From positions 1-64,000 of the forward strand of contig JAEZCO010000094.1 of NCBI GenBank assembly GCA_023433505.1: DNA of 64,000 bases, in the 5' to 3' direction. This stretch comes from Bacillota bacterium (GTDB taxonomy: Bacteria; Bacillota; Clostridia; Acetivibrionales; DTU013). The position numbers and the translations under genes are program-made. The notes under the pieces are model-generated. The model searched no databases. It worked only from the letters and a program-made list of their open reading frames with translations, and was not told the origin of the DNA. Shown piece after piece: positions 52,891-63,107 of the stretch. Every line of letters starts with the position of its first letter. The first letter of the stretch is position 1.

Positions 52891-52929
52891 TAAAGGTAAG
52901 GCTGCAGTTATAGCACAGCCCTACCTTTA
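52891..52929 (-). terminator. Intercistronic hairpin after the binding protein gene
   Basis: TAAAGGTA.GGCTG / CAGCC.TACCTTTA, 13 paired bases with one mismatch and a 13-nt loop, 16 bp past the binding protein stop. There is no strong T-run. It may stabilise the upstream mRNA so that binding protein is made in excess, with partial readthrough to the enzyme genes. Confidence 0.65.
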
Positions 52930-52944
52930 AACACCGGCAGCCTG

Positions 52945-54483
52945 TTATTTTACCGCTTTCCAGGCGTCGATCTGCCTTTGCATCTCTTCGTTGATTTTAT
53001 CTACTCCCGAAACCTTCAATTTATCCAGGAATTTGGGCAGGAATTCATTCACATCCACCGACCCGGTGTCCAATGCGGGAAGGAATTCATCCACCGCTGA
53101 TTTGCACTGTGCAATTTCAGCTGCCACCGGTGCTGAATCGAAGGCAAAGCCCAGAAGCGGCGAGGTTTTTGCAGAAGTGTTTACCTTTTTGGTATCTTCC
53201 CATACCGTATCGTCTTGACCAGGTACAAAATATGCATTAAAGGCTGATCCAAAGACCCAATTGATCCCGGGATTATATTTACTGTCCGCCGTCTGCTCTA
53301 TGCGGCTGTCTGCCACCTTCTTATAATGCGTACCTTCGATACCGAAGCAAAGCATGTTATAGATCTGCTTGTCCGTGTTGATATATTCCAGGAATTCCAT
53401 GACCCTTTCAGGATTTTTCGAGGATTTGCTTATTGCCTGCATGGTAGAAACGATAGAGCTTGTAAGGACAACCGGATTTGAAATAGGGGCGGTAACAATA
53501 TCATACCCCCATTTGATTTTCAGTTCGCTGTCTCCGCCCGGCTTATGGTTTCCTTCAAAACATGCCGCATATTTTCCCGCTTTAAGGTCAGTGGTCCAGT
53601 CTGCCACGGCTGCGGCATCTTTCAGGAAATATCCTTTTTGGTACCAGCTTCTCATCAGGTCAACATGCTTTTTAAATTCGGGACTTGCAAATTGATTTAC
53701 CACCTTCAGGGAGGTGTCATTGAAATTGATAGCGCCGGGAACATTTCTTGTACTTATTTCATCATAGCCATAATAGCCAAGCAGGTACCCCCAGTTTGTT
53801 GTAGCTTTTTGGTAGGCAAATGGAATGATCCCCTGCTCACCGGCTTTGATGCTATCGAAGAAAGGCTCCAGATCTTCAAGTTTCTTCACATTGGAATAAT
53901 TAAAGGAATATTTGTCCACCAGGTCCTTTTTGAAAAACAAACCGTTGGTCAGCGCTGATATTTGATAGTTTAAAACACCGTAGATTTTCCCATTAACCTT
54001 TGTTCCATTCCAAAAAGCCTCCGGTACGGATTTTTTCAGATTGGGAGCATATTTGTCAAGAAGCTCGTCAAGCGGTATGAAAGCTCCCCTGGCTGAATTC
54101 TGGAAATAGTCCGCCCGGGTGTTTGACGTAAAGCAAAAATCGAACTCATCTCCCGCGGAAATTATGATCTGCATCTTCTGATTGTAATCCCCAAAAGCAA
54201 TAGGATTGAAATTAACCGTTGCATTCAATTTTTCTTTAATCAATTTATTGGCTTCACTGAATACACTATCCTGGTCAGCCTGGGATGGCATGGGAAAATA
54301 CCATTTCAACTCGGCCGGTTTCCTTCCATCCCCCGGGGTTGTTTGCTGCGCTTCCTGATTTGTGCCTGATTGCGTTGCTGTCTGCTGCACTTCACCCGCT
54401 TTTCCCGCTCCGCACCCGGTTATCAGCGCTCCAATGAGAGCAATAGCTAAAACCAGGCACCCCAGCCTTTTCAAATTTGACAT
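52945..54483 (-). CDS. Extracellular sugar-binding lipoprotein of the ABC importer
   Basis: 512 residues; lipoprotein signal peptide with lipobox ITGC (Cys near 24), then a Gln/Thr-rich linker and a family 1-type binding protein. Segments ELKWYFPMPSQADQDSVFSE, NGKIYGVLNYQI and QNSARGAFIPLDELLDKYAPN are typical of LplA-like proteins that feed LplB/LplC permeases, both encoded just upstream. GGAGGAG precedes the ATG. It delivers an oligosaccharide for the cytoplasmic enzymes downstream. Confidence 0.93.
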   Translation of the reverse strand: MSNLKRLGCLVLAIALIGALITGCGAGKAGEVQQTATQSGTNQEAQQTTPGDGRKPAELKWYFPMPSQADQDSVFSEANKLIKEKLNATVNFNPIAFGDYNQKMQIIISAGDEFDFCFTSNTRADYFQNSARGAFIPLDELLDKYAPNLKKSVPEAFWNGTKVNGKIYGVLNYQISALTNGLFFKKDLVDKYSFNYSNVKKLEDLEPFFDSIKAGEQGIIPFAYQKATTNWGYLLGYYGYDEISTRNVPGAINFNDTSLKVVNQFASPEFKKHVDLMRSWYQKGYFLKDAAAVADWTTDLKAGKYAACFEGNHKPGGDSELKIKWGYDIVTAPISNPVVLTSSIVSTMQAISKSSKNPERVMEFLEYINTDKQIYNMLCFGIEGTHYKKVADSRIEQTADSKYNPGINWVFGSAFNAYFVPGQDDTVWEDTKKVNTSAKTSPLLGFAFDSAPVAAEIAQCKSAVDEFLPALDTGSVDVNEFLPKFLDKLKVSGVDKINEEMQRQIDAWKAVK

Positions 54484-54605
54484 AAAAACTCCTCCTTCAG
54501 TTAATTATATTATATCAAAGGGTCATACCCTTTTGACCAGGTTGATAAAGGGTTTTTTATGGATTATATGGAAACAGCTTTCTCATAACTCCGGCCCACA
54601 AGATT

Positions 54606-55496
54606 TTATCCTTTTACGGCGCCTACGGTGAGGCCCTTCACAAAGTACTGCTGGAAAAACGGAAATACAAAGAGCATGGGGCCTGCAGCCAATATGCACA
54701 TAGCCATTCTGGCGGATTCGTTGGGGAATTGCCGCAGACTGCTGCCGGATGGAATTTCGGTCATGTTCTGCAGTAATTCCGTCAGATCCCTCATCATTCT
54801 TGCCAGCATATATTGGAGAGGTATCAGCTTCTGATTTTCTATGTACAGCATACTGAGCCACCAATCGTTCCAGTAGTTCAAGGTGATAAAAAGCCCAACC
54901 GTTGCAATTGCCGGCTTTGAGAGCGGCAATACGATGCTCAGGAACGTCCGTATTTCCATGGAGCCGTCAATCCTGGCCGATTCTATCAAAGCCATCGGTA
55001 TCTTTTGGAAATAGGTTCTTAATAACAGAATGAACCATGCGTTTGTGAGATAGGGTATAATCAAAACCCAGAACGTGTTTCTCAGGTGAAGACCTCTTGA
55101 AATCAGCATATACCATGGAACAAGCCCTCCATTGAAAAGCATTGTAAAGAAGATATAAAAAGAGAGCTTTCGCCGATATTTGAAATCACTGCGTGATATG
55201 GCATATGCAAACATGGATATGACCAATAGACTTAAAAGAGTTCCAGTGACTGTCACGCTTATGGACATGAAATATGCTCTCAGAATCTGCAAAGGATTTT
55301 TAAATATAAACTCATATGCAGTCATGCTCAGTCTTACAGGGATCAGCTTGTAACCGTACTGAGAAATATCCGCCTCATTTGACAGCGAAATGGAAATAAT
55401 TGAAACGATGGGAATAATGCAAAGCAATGAAAAAGAAACAAGTAGGATCGAAATTACTATCGTAAAAATGCTATGGGTTCTGCTTTTTTTGTTCAT
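54606..55496 (-). CDS. ABC sugar permease, LplC type
   Basis: 296 residues from ATG at 55496, set by GGAGG seven bases upstream; the open frame beyond it overlaps lplB and is not coding. Six membrane helices, with the EAA loop LIESARIDGSMEIRTFLSIVLPLSKPAIATVG (residues about 185-215) that docks the ATPase. The end FFQQYFVKGLTVGAVKG is the typical LplC C terminus. It is partner of the LplB-type protein. No ATPase gene is present, so a shared MsmK-type ATPase is expected. Confidence 0.94.
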   Translation of the reverse strand: MNKKSRTHSIFTIVISILLVSFSLLCIIPIVSIISISLSNEADISQYGYKLIPVRLSMTAYEFIFKNPLQILRAYFMSISVTVTGTLLSLLVISMFAYAISRSDFKYRRKLSFYIFFTMLFNGGLVPWYMLISRGLHLRNTFWVLIIPYLTNAWFILLLRTYFQKIPMALIESARIDGSMEIRTFLSIVLPLSKPAIATVGLFITLNYWNDWWLSMLYIENQKLIPLQYMLARMMRDLTELLQNMTEIPSGSSLRQFPNESARMAMCILAAGPMLFVFPFFQQYFVKGLTVGAVKG

Positions 55497-55521
55497 GTCT
55501 AACCTCCGCCGTAATACTTTT

Positions 55522-56484
55522 TTAAAACAGTGAGTTATCCGGACTGTATTTTCTAATAACCAAATTTGACAGCATAACCAGGACAAACCCGACGAATGAT
55601 TGATATAACCCGGCCGCCGAAGACATTCCGATGTTTCCGAGCACCTTGAATGATCTGTAGACATACGTATCAATAACATCCGTCGTGGAATATAAGGCTC
55701 CGTTGTCTCCAGGTATGAAATAGAAAAGTCCAAAGTCGGAATAAAAGATCTTGCCAAGCTGTATAAGGAGCATCACAATGATTAAAGGGCTTAATAATGG
55801 AATAGTGATTTTGGTGACGATGTTAAATTTTGATGCGCCATCAATTGCAGCAGCTTCATAATACTCATTATCAATCCCCATGATACCTGCATAGTAAATT
55901 ATGCTATAATAGCCGATATATTTCCACAGGTATACCAGCAGCAAAATTACCGGCCAATACTGCGGCTTCGAGTACCATTCCACCGTTTGATAGCCAAGCT
56001 TTGCCAATAAATTGTTCAGCATTCCGTACTGTGCATTAAAATAAGAATAGAACATAAAACCTGCAACCACCCATGAAACAAAATATGGAAAGAAATAGGT
56101 AGTTTGCAGCGTTTTCACCATCCACCGCTTTGTGATTTCATTCAGCATCAACGCAAACGATACCGAAACAATCAGGCCTACTGAAATGAAAAGGCAATTC
56201 ATACTTAACGTATTTACCGTAATTCTGACTGCATCCGATGAGGTGAATAGAAATTTGAAATTCTTAAAGCCGACCCAATCACTGGCAAAAAAGCCTTTAC
56301 CCAGATTTATATCCTTAAATGCGATAAATACGCCCAGCATGGGGATATAATTCAGTACGAATATGAGCAGTACCGCAGGCATTGCCATAAATAAAAGCTG
56401 AAAATCACTGTTACCGTCAAGCCTTTTTCTTGTCTTCCTTTTATACTTTTCTTTCCTGGGAAAAACAGATTGTAAAGCATTCAT
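55522..56484 (-). CDS. ABC sugar permease, LplB type
   Basis: 320 residues with a basic N terminus and six membrane helices. The EAA loop is EYYEAAAIDGASKFNIVTKITIPLL (near residue 205), and the C-terminal YSPDNSLF is common in LplB proteins. It is the first gene of the oligosaccharide operon, divergent from a large AraC-type regulator across 275 bp. GGAGG precedes the ATG by 11 bases. Confidence 0.95.
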   Translation of the reverse strand: MNALQSVFPRKEKYKRKTRKRLDGNSDFQLLFMAMPAVLLIFVLNYIPMLGVFIAFKDINLGKGFFASDWVGFKNFKFLFTSSDAVRITVNTLSMNCLFISVGLIVSVSFALMLNEITKRWMVKTLQTTYFFPYFVSWVVAGFMFYSYFNAQYGMLNNLLAKLGYQTVEWYSKPQYWPVILLLVYLWKYIGYYSIIYYAGIMGIDNEYYEAAAIDGASKFNIVTKITIPLLSPLIIVMLLIQLGKIFYSDFGLFYFIPGDNGALYSTTDVIDTYVYRSFKVLGNIGMSSAAGLYQSFVGFVLVMLSNLVIRKYSPDNSLF

Positions 56485-56708
56485 TCGATTATCACTTCCT
56501 CCGTTTCCTGTTCCGCATCAGGGATTATGCTTTGATTATAGAAGCACCCTATAAAGCGCGTATACTGCAAATAATGAACTTATCCATTAGATTATTTGCC
56601 ATTGCGGCTACGAATTTTAAACACAACAGTTAGATTTTTAACCATTCCAGCCTCAGGGCTGCCTGTTCTGTAGCAGTTCAGCCTATACGCATATGCTATC
56701 TACTGACA

Positions 56709-56737
56709 TTGACTATTTTTTTGAATGAAAATATAAT
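56709..56737 (+). promoter_or_regulatory. SigA-type promoter of the membrane AraC regulator
   Basis: TTGACT (56709-56714), 17-bp spacer, TATAAT (56732-56737), ending 22 bp before the start codon. The expected 5' leader is very short and carries AGGGGG as ribosome site. Confidence 0.85.
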
Positions 56738-56759
56738 GAAAACATAGGGGGCTGTCCAA

Positions 56760-59033
56760 ATGAAGCTGAGATATCTAAAAAGCAACTATACCATCTATGC
56801 AAAGATATTTTTATATATGACAACTTCCATCTCAATAACCATCTTCGTCCTTTCGGCGATATTTTATGTTAATTTTAGCAACATTTCTCTATCCATCATC
56901 AATTCCTACATAAAAGACAGCTTGTCTCAGATAAGCTATAGCGCCACATTCATGACTGTTTCCGCCAATACAATGATAAAGCAGCTGTATTCGGACACAA
57001 ATATATTGTACCTGCTGAACAACCTGAAGCCGGACTATCCCCAATTGTCCGTTGCTTTAGACCGCCTGAACGCCTATAAGGCATCTTCGCCGTTTATCCA
57101 TTCCATCTATATTTTTAACAGCCGGACGGATACGTTTTATTCATCCCTGGATAATGGTGTTGAAAGCAAGAGCGTCTTTTCCGACCGTTCCGTATTAAAC
57201 GTAATAGAAAATCCAGGAAAATATAACATTCAGAATCCGATCCCCAGGAGCATACCCGCAGACAATTCCTATGAAAAGCAGGCGAATGTGTATACCTTCG
57301 CCTTATATGATTTTCCGTCAAGCCCTGATAATACTGCCAGCGCCATTATTTTGAACGTCTCCACCGAATGGATCCGTGATATTATCACTTCCATGGAATC
57401 AAACAATGAAAGCGATATTTTTGTCATTGACTCACAAGGCAAGGTCATCAGCAGTGCCAACAGCAGCACCATGCTAACCGACATATCCGGCCGGCAATAT
57501 ATACGGAAAATATTGAGTCTCCCCTTAAGCTCCGGATTTTTCATATCGGATGTTAAGAGTGTCCAATCCCTTGTCACCTATGTCTCTTCTCCCTCTACAG
57601 GCTGGCGGTTTATCAGTATTACACCCTATGAAAGCATTGTCAGCAAAATTAACAGAATGCGGTATTTCACTATTCTTACAGGCATTCTGATCCTCCTGTG
57701 CGGGATATTTTCTTCAGTAGTTATATCCCGTAAGCTCTATAAACCTATAGACAGTATGGTTGTTAAACTCAAAAAACTGGAATCGGAAAACAGAAACCGT
57801 TTTTCTGTGGTCAAGCAGGAATTCTTAAGGAAGCTTTTACATGAAGGGCTAATTGACAGCCGAAAGAATGTTCAGACCAATTTCTCGGAGCTTAACATAC
57901 AAGTCAGTCCCAAATCGCAAATTGTGCTTGCTTTTTTTAAAATTGACCATTTCTTTGAATTTTGCAACAGATTCAATTCTTCCGATCGAAACTTATATAA
58001 ATTTTCGTTTATAAACATCGCCTCCGAGCTTTTTTCCGAGATATTTACCGTTGAAGGCATTGATGCCGGCGATGACCATATGGTGCTCATTCTGGAGATA
58101 GGAGACGATGATCCCGCAGCATTCAAGGCAATCATCGATCAAACCATAAAAAAATTGCAGGGAATTATCAGAGAACACCTTCAGCTCTCCTTTACTTCGG
58201 TGATCACACCCCGGGGAAATATGTCGGCGGATCTTAAACTCCTTTATGAGCAGGCGTTAATCTATGTTCAGCATCGGATATTTTTAGGCCGTTGCTCCAT
58301 CATCCATGTCGATGAGATTGCCGCCTCCATCAACCAGAATTATATCTATCCCATTGAAAAGGAAAAAGAATTGATCGATGCTCTCATGACCGGAAAAGCA
58401 GACAATGCAAAAAGCTTATACCTTGAAATCATCAATCAAACCTTGAATTGTACCTATAATACCTTTAACCTTACCATATTAAGGCTGCTGACCGCAATTA
58501 ACATCGCCGTGGATTCTTTGGAGAAAGACCTCAATCTGAATACGCCATACAAATTCGACGGTTTCATTTCAGTACTTAACAGCCTTGAAACTCTGCAAGA
58601 GGTAGAAGCCCAATTCTTCACAACGTTTGAACAAATCAACGAGTATATAAATACCAGGATAGACTATAGAAAATCTGCCAAATACACCGCGTTAATGAAT
58701 AAGATTGTAAAGAAAATCAATACCTGCTATACCGACAAGAATCTTTCCCTCGACAGCATAGCCGATTCGGTAAACATGTCTTCAATATACCTTGGAAGAT
58801 TGTTTAAAAAGATCACTTCCAAGTCTGTCGCGGATTATATGAATGAAATCAGGCTTGGAAAAGCAAAAGAGCTGCTTATTTCAACCGAAAATTCAGTGAA
58901 TGAAATCGCAGATGAGATCGGCTTCTCCAGCAGCAACTATTTTCATGCGACGTTTAAAAAGGCTGTCGGTGTAACCCCAAATGTATACAGACAGTGTAAA
59001 GGAAAAATACAAGATGACGTTTCGGAGGTATAG
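56760..59033 (+). CDS. Membrane-bound AraC family regulator (YesS-like)
   Basis: 757 residues. Helix 1 (about 13-36), an extracellular Cache-like sensor domain (about 40-295), helix 2 (about 303-323) and a cytoplasmic region (about 330-640). The C-terminal AraC double helix-turn-helix (about 655-750) reads LSLDSIADSVNMSSIYLGRLFKKIT and ...NEIADEIGFSSSNYFHATFKKAVGVTP. It resembles YesS-type one-component sensors that control neighbouring LplABC importers, so it likely senses the external sugar and activates the divergent operon. Confidence 0.93.
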   Translation: MKLRYLKSNYTIYAKIFLYMTTSISITIFVLSAIFYVNFSNISLSIINSYIKDSLSQISYSATFMTVSANTMIKQLYSDTNILYLLNNLKPDYPQLSVALDRLNAYKASSPFIHSIYIFNSRTDTFYSSLDNGVESKSVFSDRSVLNVIENPGKYNIQNPIPRSIPADNSYEKQANVYTFALYDFPSSPDNTASAIILNVSTEWIRDIITSMESNNESDIFVIDSQGKVISSANSSTMLTDISGRQYIRKILSLPLSSGFFISDVKSVQSLVTYVSSPSTGWRFISITPYESIVSKINRMRYFTILTGILILLCGIFSSVVISRKLYKPIDSMVVKLKKLESENRNRFSVVKQEFLRKLLHEGLIDSRKNVQTNFSELNIQVSPKSQIVLAFFKIDHFFEFCNRFNSSDRNLYKFSFINIASELFSEIFTVEGIDAGDDHMVLILEIGDDDPAAFKAIIDQTIKKLQGIIREHLQLSFTSVITPRGNMSADLKLLYEQALIYVQHRIFLGRCSIIHVDEIAASINQNYIYPIEKEKELIDALMTGKADNAKSLYLEIINQTLNCTYNTFNLTILRLLTAINIAVDSLEKDLNLNTPYKFDGFISVLNSLETLQEVEAQFFTTFEQINEYINTRIDYRKSAKYTALMNKIVKKINTCYTDKNLSLDSIADSVNMSSIYLGRLFKKITSKSVADYMNEIRLGKAKELLISTENSVNEIADEIGFSSSNYFHATFKKAVGVTPNVYRQCKGKIQDDVSEV

Positions 59034-59159
59034 TTCTATCCCCTTCAAATGACCGCACCTTCCGAAGGTATTGATACGGCAAAGCCGCCTTACACCCCCT
59101 ATGCATGGATCTGGCAGGACCCGGAATTCATGAAGACTAAAAAATCCTGCTTCTGAGGC

Positions 59160-59245
59160 ATTCCATTTCCAATGGGGGGAAGGGGGCAGGGCCCCCATAC
59201 CCCTCGCTGCGGGCGAAATGAATTCGCTCTATGCTACACGTTGTT
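59160..59245. repeat. GC-rich intergenic repeat, copy A
   Basis: TTTCCAATGGGGGG..., then GCCCCCATACCCCTCGCTGCGGGC, then ATTCGCTCTATGCTACACG. A related copy is at 61152-61224 and a short one at 63108-63135. It lies past the SLH gene's 3' end. The stretch 59034-59337 holds no gene I can support besides this repeat. Confidence 0.65.
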
Positions 59246-59337
59246 CAAGAATTTTGCGCAATCTATACAAGTATTTAGTGAATACCTTGAATCAACTACC
59301 ACTCATTTGGCGCAAAACTTCCGAATAAGGCATTCCT

Positions 59338-60975
59338 TTATGACTTTGAAAACAATCTATATAGGATTACAGCAGCTTCAGCTCTGGTAGCCGTATCCTT
59401 CGGCGCAAATCTGTTGTCCCCGACCCCGCTTATTATTCCGCTCTCCTGCATTGCAGCAACAGCCTCTACAGCGTATGAGGCTATGGCTGCCTTGTCCGTG
59501 AACTGCGTAACAGCCGGGCCGCCGCTCAGGCTTATATTTTGGAGTAACGCCGTCTTATACGCCATTACGGCCATATCCTGCCTTGTGATCCCGTCATTGA
59601 TCCCAAAGCTGCCATCGGCATTGCCGCTTACGATTTTCAGCTTTTGCGCGGCAGCCACGGAGCTGTAATACCATTCTCCCTTTTTCACATCCTTGAAAGT
59701 GCATACAGCGTCGTCATCAGCCAAATCAAACGCCTGCATCAGGAGCTTGATGAACTGCGCCCTGGTTATCGGAGCTGCCGGGTCGAACCTCCCGCCTCCT
59801 GTGCCGTTAATGATGCCTCTGCCCGCAAGCGCTTCGATGCTGTCCTTCGCCCAGGCGGCCGACGGCAAATCATCGAACGTAATTTTTGAATACCCCACAA
59901 CGAATATACTGAAGTGTTGGGGTTTGAAATCTACATTGCCTGTATCTGAATTATATTTTCCGTTTTTAACCAGTGTGAGCTTACCATTGCTGTCTATGTA
60001 GTATATAATTACCTTGCCCGGATTTTCCCCATCCCTTAAGGAGTAGCCCACTTCCATGCCTGCGATCCTTTTATTTCCTTTAATATTATTTATCCCTTTT
60101 CCATCCACATTGACACTGACATCGTATGAAGGTCTGCCGTCCATCTGGGTTTTTACCTCTTTTGAAAGGGCCTCTATATCGACTCTCTTGGAAACTCTAA
60201 ACTGCAAATTGATGGATGCATTTATAACGGATTCTTCGAGCATATCGTTCGTAAATGAAGCGGTTGCGATTCCTGCATTGATACGTATCGTTTTACCCTG
60301 CTTCAGCTGGGCATCCTTTAACAATTGAGCAGGCATGTTCACTATGACCGTGTCTGCCTCTTCAATGCCAAGTACATTTATATAAATTGTCTTAGCGGTA
60401 TTGTCTATAGCTTTTTGAAGATCTTCAATGCTGACATTGGCCGTAGCCGTTTTTGCCGCGGCGTCGTATGCTGCGGCCGTTACTACTGTCGAAGCATCAC
60501 TGGCAAAGACTGTCACCGTCTTTCCTATGGTGTAATTCGCTTCCGCGAGAATGCTATCCAGTACTTTCATGGAATCAAGAGTAACTTTAGGTGCTCCCGG
60601 CTTCTTTATTTTAAAGGAAATAGAACAAAGAGGCAGGTTGCCGTTTTCCTTGGCTTCATTTCCCATTTTCGCATAAGCAAGTATTATTGTATTCCCTTTG
60701 ACCATCGGATTTACCGTGCCGCCTTTTAGGTTTGCAACAATTTTTCCGGGTATAGCCTCAAGCTTATCCGAATCAAATAAGACCCGCGCTTCAAAGGCGT
60801 CAAGATCTTTTACATTCTTGCCGGTAACCGTAACGGTAAAGGTTTCTCCCACCTTTGCGACCGATACGTCGGAAGACATATCAAAGGTGGTAGTACCCGC
60901 TGAAAGTACTGCACCCGTAAAGGGCATAAGACTTATAAGAATCGCCGCAATCAAAAAACAGACTGTAATTTTCAT
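59338..60975 (-). CDS. Surface protein with cohesin-like module and three SLH domains
   Basis: 545 residues. Signal peptide (about 1-26), then a cohesin-like beta domain (about 30-160; VGETFTVTVTGKNVKDLDAFEARVLFDSDKL). A strand-rich middle region (about 165-365) precedes three S-layer homology repeats (about 368-545) with the FKDVKKGEWYYSSV, GGGRFDPAAPITRAQF and GVGDNRFAPKDTATRAEA segments. SLH domains bind pyruvylated cell-wall polymer. A cohesin carried on an SLH anchor is the plan of cellulosome anchoring proteins such as OlpA. AAGGAGG precedes the ATG. Its dockerin partners may be the two neighbours. Confidence 0.88.
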   Translation of the reverse strand: MKITVCFLIAAILISLMPFTGAVLSAGTTTFDMSSDVSVAKVGETFTVTVTGKNVKDLDAFEARVLFDSDKLEAIPGKIVANLKGGTVNPMVKGNTIILAYAKMGNEAKENGNLPLCSISFKIKKPGAPKVTLDSMKVLDSILAEANYTIGKTVTVFASDASTVVTAAAYDAAAKTATANVSIEDLQKAIDNTAKTIYINVLGIEEADTVIVNMPAQLLKDAQLKQGKTIRINAGIATASFTNDMLEESVINASINLQFRVSKRVDIEALSKEVKTQMDGRPSYDVSVNVDGKGINNIKGNKRIAGMEVGYSLRDGENPGKVIIYYIDSNGKLTLVKNGKYNSDTGNVDFKPQHFSIFVVGYSKITFDDLPSAAWAKDSIEALAGRGIINGTGGGRFDPAAPITRAQFIKLLMQAFDLADDDAVCTFKDVKKGEWYYSSVAAAQKLKIVSGNADGSFGINDGITRQDMAVMAYKTALLQNISLSGGPAVTQFTDKAAIASYAVEAVAAMQESGIISGVGDNRFAPKDTATRAEAAVILYRLFSKS

Positions 60976-61151
60976 GACATTGCCTCCTTATAAAAATGAG
61001 ATTTGCTGCATCCACTTCGACCACAGAAATCTGCCGTTTTACAAACCGGCAGAAGCTTTTTAAATGAATGAAGCGCAGCAGGCCTTGGAACCCCGGATAC
61101 ATTTTTTATCCCGGCATCCGTTTGGAATCCGATACGCTTCACCCTCCCCCC

Positions 61152-61224
61152 TTTCAATTTTCATAGGGGGTATGCCCCCATCCCCCCTCGCCGCGGGCAT
61201 AATAAATTCGGCTTATGCTACACG
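61152..61224. repeat. GC-rich intergenic repeat, copy B
   Basis: TTTCATAGGGGGTATGCCCCCAT, then CCCCCCTCGCCGCGGGCATAAT, then TTCGGCTTATGCTACACG. Matches copy A over most of its length. It lies between the SLH gene start and the stop of the 615-residue protein. Confidence 0.65.
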
Positions 61225-61243
61225 AGGGGGACTGTGACGTTGT

Positions 61244-63091
61244 TCAACCGTTTACGAGATTCCCGGCTACGAACGCCAATTCATACAATCCGATCTCGCC
61301 ATCCCCGTTGATATCAGCCTGCTTTATCATATCCCAGCCCGGATCCCCCGCTTTAAGTCCGTAATTCATGGCTATCATGCCCAGGTCTCCTATATCAACT
61401 CCTGCGATACGATTTATATCACCTGTCCCGGAGGTTATTACCAGACTCCGGAATCTGGCGACAGCCGTATTCAATTCCGCGATGGCCGCTTCAACCTGGC
61501 TTGCCGTCGCCGGACTGTCCCTGGTGATTATCGCTTTTGAAATTGCTTCATTCAGCCTCCCTTTTGTTCCTGCAGGATAATCTCCTATGGAGACCCCTTC
61601 CTCCGCTTGATTGTAAATTGTCAGGGCATTTGTTATTGCGGATGCCAACGCGGTTTTGTCCACGTCCCGGATCATGGCCGCATCAAATAATGCCACGGCG
61701 GCGTTCAGATCTGTTACTGCCTGTGCGACCTGAAGATTCGTAACGTCCTTGTCCGCAAGTATTGTGTTTGCAGCGCTTATTTCAGAAAACAGCGCCTCCT
61801 TTGCAGCTTGCGGATATTGCCCGGGCTCCGAACCGGCTTCCGCAGAATCATATTTGGCTTGTGCTGCGGAAATTGCAGAAATTAATTGGGACTTGTCCGC
61901 TTCAACGTCAACCGCCTTACTCATGCCTGCAGCTTCGGATACGCCTCCCTGGCTGTTGGAAAGGCTTGCATTGGTTACCGCGATAGTCCCTGTACCGGGA
62001 ACCTTCGGCTTAAAGGTTATGTCAAACAAGTCGGCGTTTCCGTTTATTGCATTTTCCTGTCCGAGGTTTGCCAGAATAAGCTTTACTTTCCCTTCATCAG
62101 GCTTGTCGGTGACCCCCTGCAGTACGGTGCCTTCCCTTACCGGTTCCGCACTCACAAATTCAAATATACCGCTGTCATAGCTGATAGTTATATCCTGCGC
62201 GGATATGTCCCGCACTCCTGCCAGCCCGCAGGTCAGGACGAAGGGAATCCCTTCGGTGGCCTGGTTGGGACCGGTCAGGGTCGCTGTTTGGCTGTTTGTA
62301 ACCGTGACATATGCCAGTGCAGCTACCGATGTACCCTCCACACTCCCCCGCACTGTAAAAGTACCGGCTTGTGCATAACTTGCCGGGTCTACACTGTCCC
62401 ACGTTACCGCTGCCTCTCCGGTAGAGCCGTCTTTCCAAAATATACTGACCCTCGGTGGCAAAACCGGTGCATATCCTGCAGCGGTCGTAATATTGACGGG
62501 ATCAATTCTGTCGACGGTATTCGCCTCTCCCCATGCCTCAAATTCATAAAGGCTGGCTGCCGCCGCACTGTCGTCGTTGATCTCCATCCTTATATACCTT
62601 GCGGATACGGGCGTATTCAGCTTGTATACCATAATGTCGGCAGCTTGAGAGGGAGACTTGGTACTGACCCACACACCGGACCAGTCGGTTCCGTTGGAGC
62701 TTACTTTTATCGTGAAAGCTCCGGTATTGCTATTGGTCTCTTTTGTCCCTGTGTTATATAAAACAAACGTACTTATTCTATTTGTGACACCCATGTCACC
62801 CTGCCACCATTTCGGTCCGTTTTCGGTATCGTGCCATTTGGTAGCATAATTCCCATCCGTCAATTTGAAAGCATCTTCGCTTGGGCCGGCGGCGTCCGAG
62901 CACGATGCGGCGGCTCCGGACAACACATTCGAACCGCCGGGGGTGATCTTGATGCTTATATCCTTTCCTGTAACCGTTATATCATACTCTTCGCCGATCT
63001 GAACGGTGGAATTATCTGCAAAGACGACACCCGTCCAGCTCATGAAGCTGATTACCATCGTGATGATCAAAAAACCGATTTTCAGTTTCAT
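61244..63091 (-). CDS. Secreted protein with discoidin, Ig-like, cohesin-like, FIVAR and dockerin modules
   Basis: 615 residues. Order: signal peptide (about 1-25); F5/8 discoidin-type domain (about 55-190; GNYATKWHDTENGPKWWQGD) likely to bind carbohydrate; bacterial Ig-like domain (about 193-265; VTWDSVDPASYAQAGTFTVRG); cohesin-like domain (about 270-395); two FIVAR-type helical repeats (about 400-555); and a C-terminal dockerin (about 557-612). The dockerin's second calcium loop ADINGDGEIGLYEL is canonical; its first is degenerate. One chain thus carries both cohesin and dockerin and could link into chains. It is secreted and probably assembled at the surface. Confidence 0.88.
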   Translation of the reverse strand: MKLKIGFLIITMVISFMSWTGVVFADNSTVQIGEEYDITVTGKDISIKITPGGSNVLSGAAASCSDAAGPSEDAFKLTDGNYATKWHDTENGPKWWQGDMGVTNRISTFVLYNTGTKETNSNTGAFTIKVSSNGTDWSGVWVSTKSPSQAADIMVYKLNTPVSARYIRMEINDDSAAAASLYEFEAWGEANTVDRIDPVNITTAAGYAPVLPPRVSIFWKDGSTGEAAVTWDSVDPASYAQAGTFTVRGSVEGTSVAALAYVTVTNSQTATLTGPNQATEGIPFVLTCGLAGVRDISAQDITISYDSGIFEFVSAEPVREGTVLQGVTDKPDEGKVKLILANLGQENAINGNADLFDITFKPKVPGTGTIAVTNASLSNSQGGVSEAAGMSKAVDVEADKSQLISAISAAQAKYDSAEAGSEPGQYPQAAKEALFSEISAANTILADKDVTNLQVAQAVTDLNAAVALFDAAMIRDVDKTALASAITNALTIYNQAEEGVSIGDYPAGTKGRLNEAISKAIITRDSPATASQVEAAIAELNTAVARFRSLVITSGTGDINRIAGVDIGDLGMIAMNYGLKAGDPGWDMIKQADINGDGEIGLYELAFVAGNLVNG

Positions 63092-63107
63092 AATAACACC
63101 TCATTCA

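Noticed and set aside
59172..59390. A 72-codon plus-strand frame before the SLH gene end
   Set aside because: It is mostly the GC-rich repeat and the antisense of the SLH gene's last codons, with no ribosome site.
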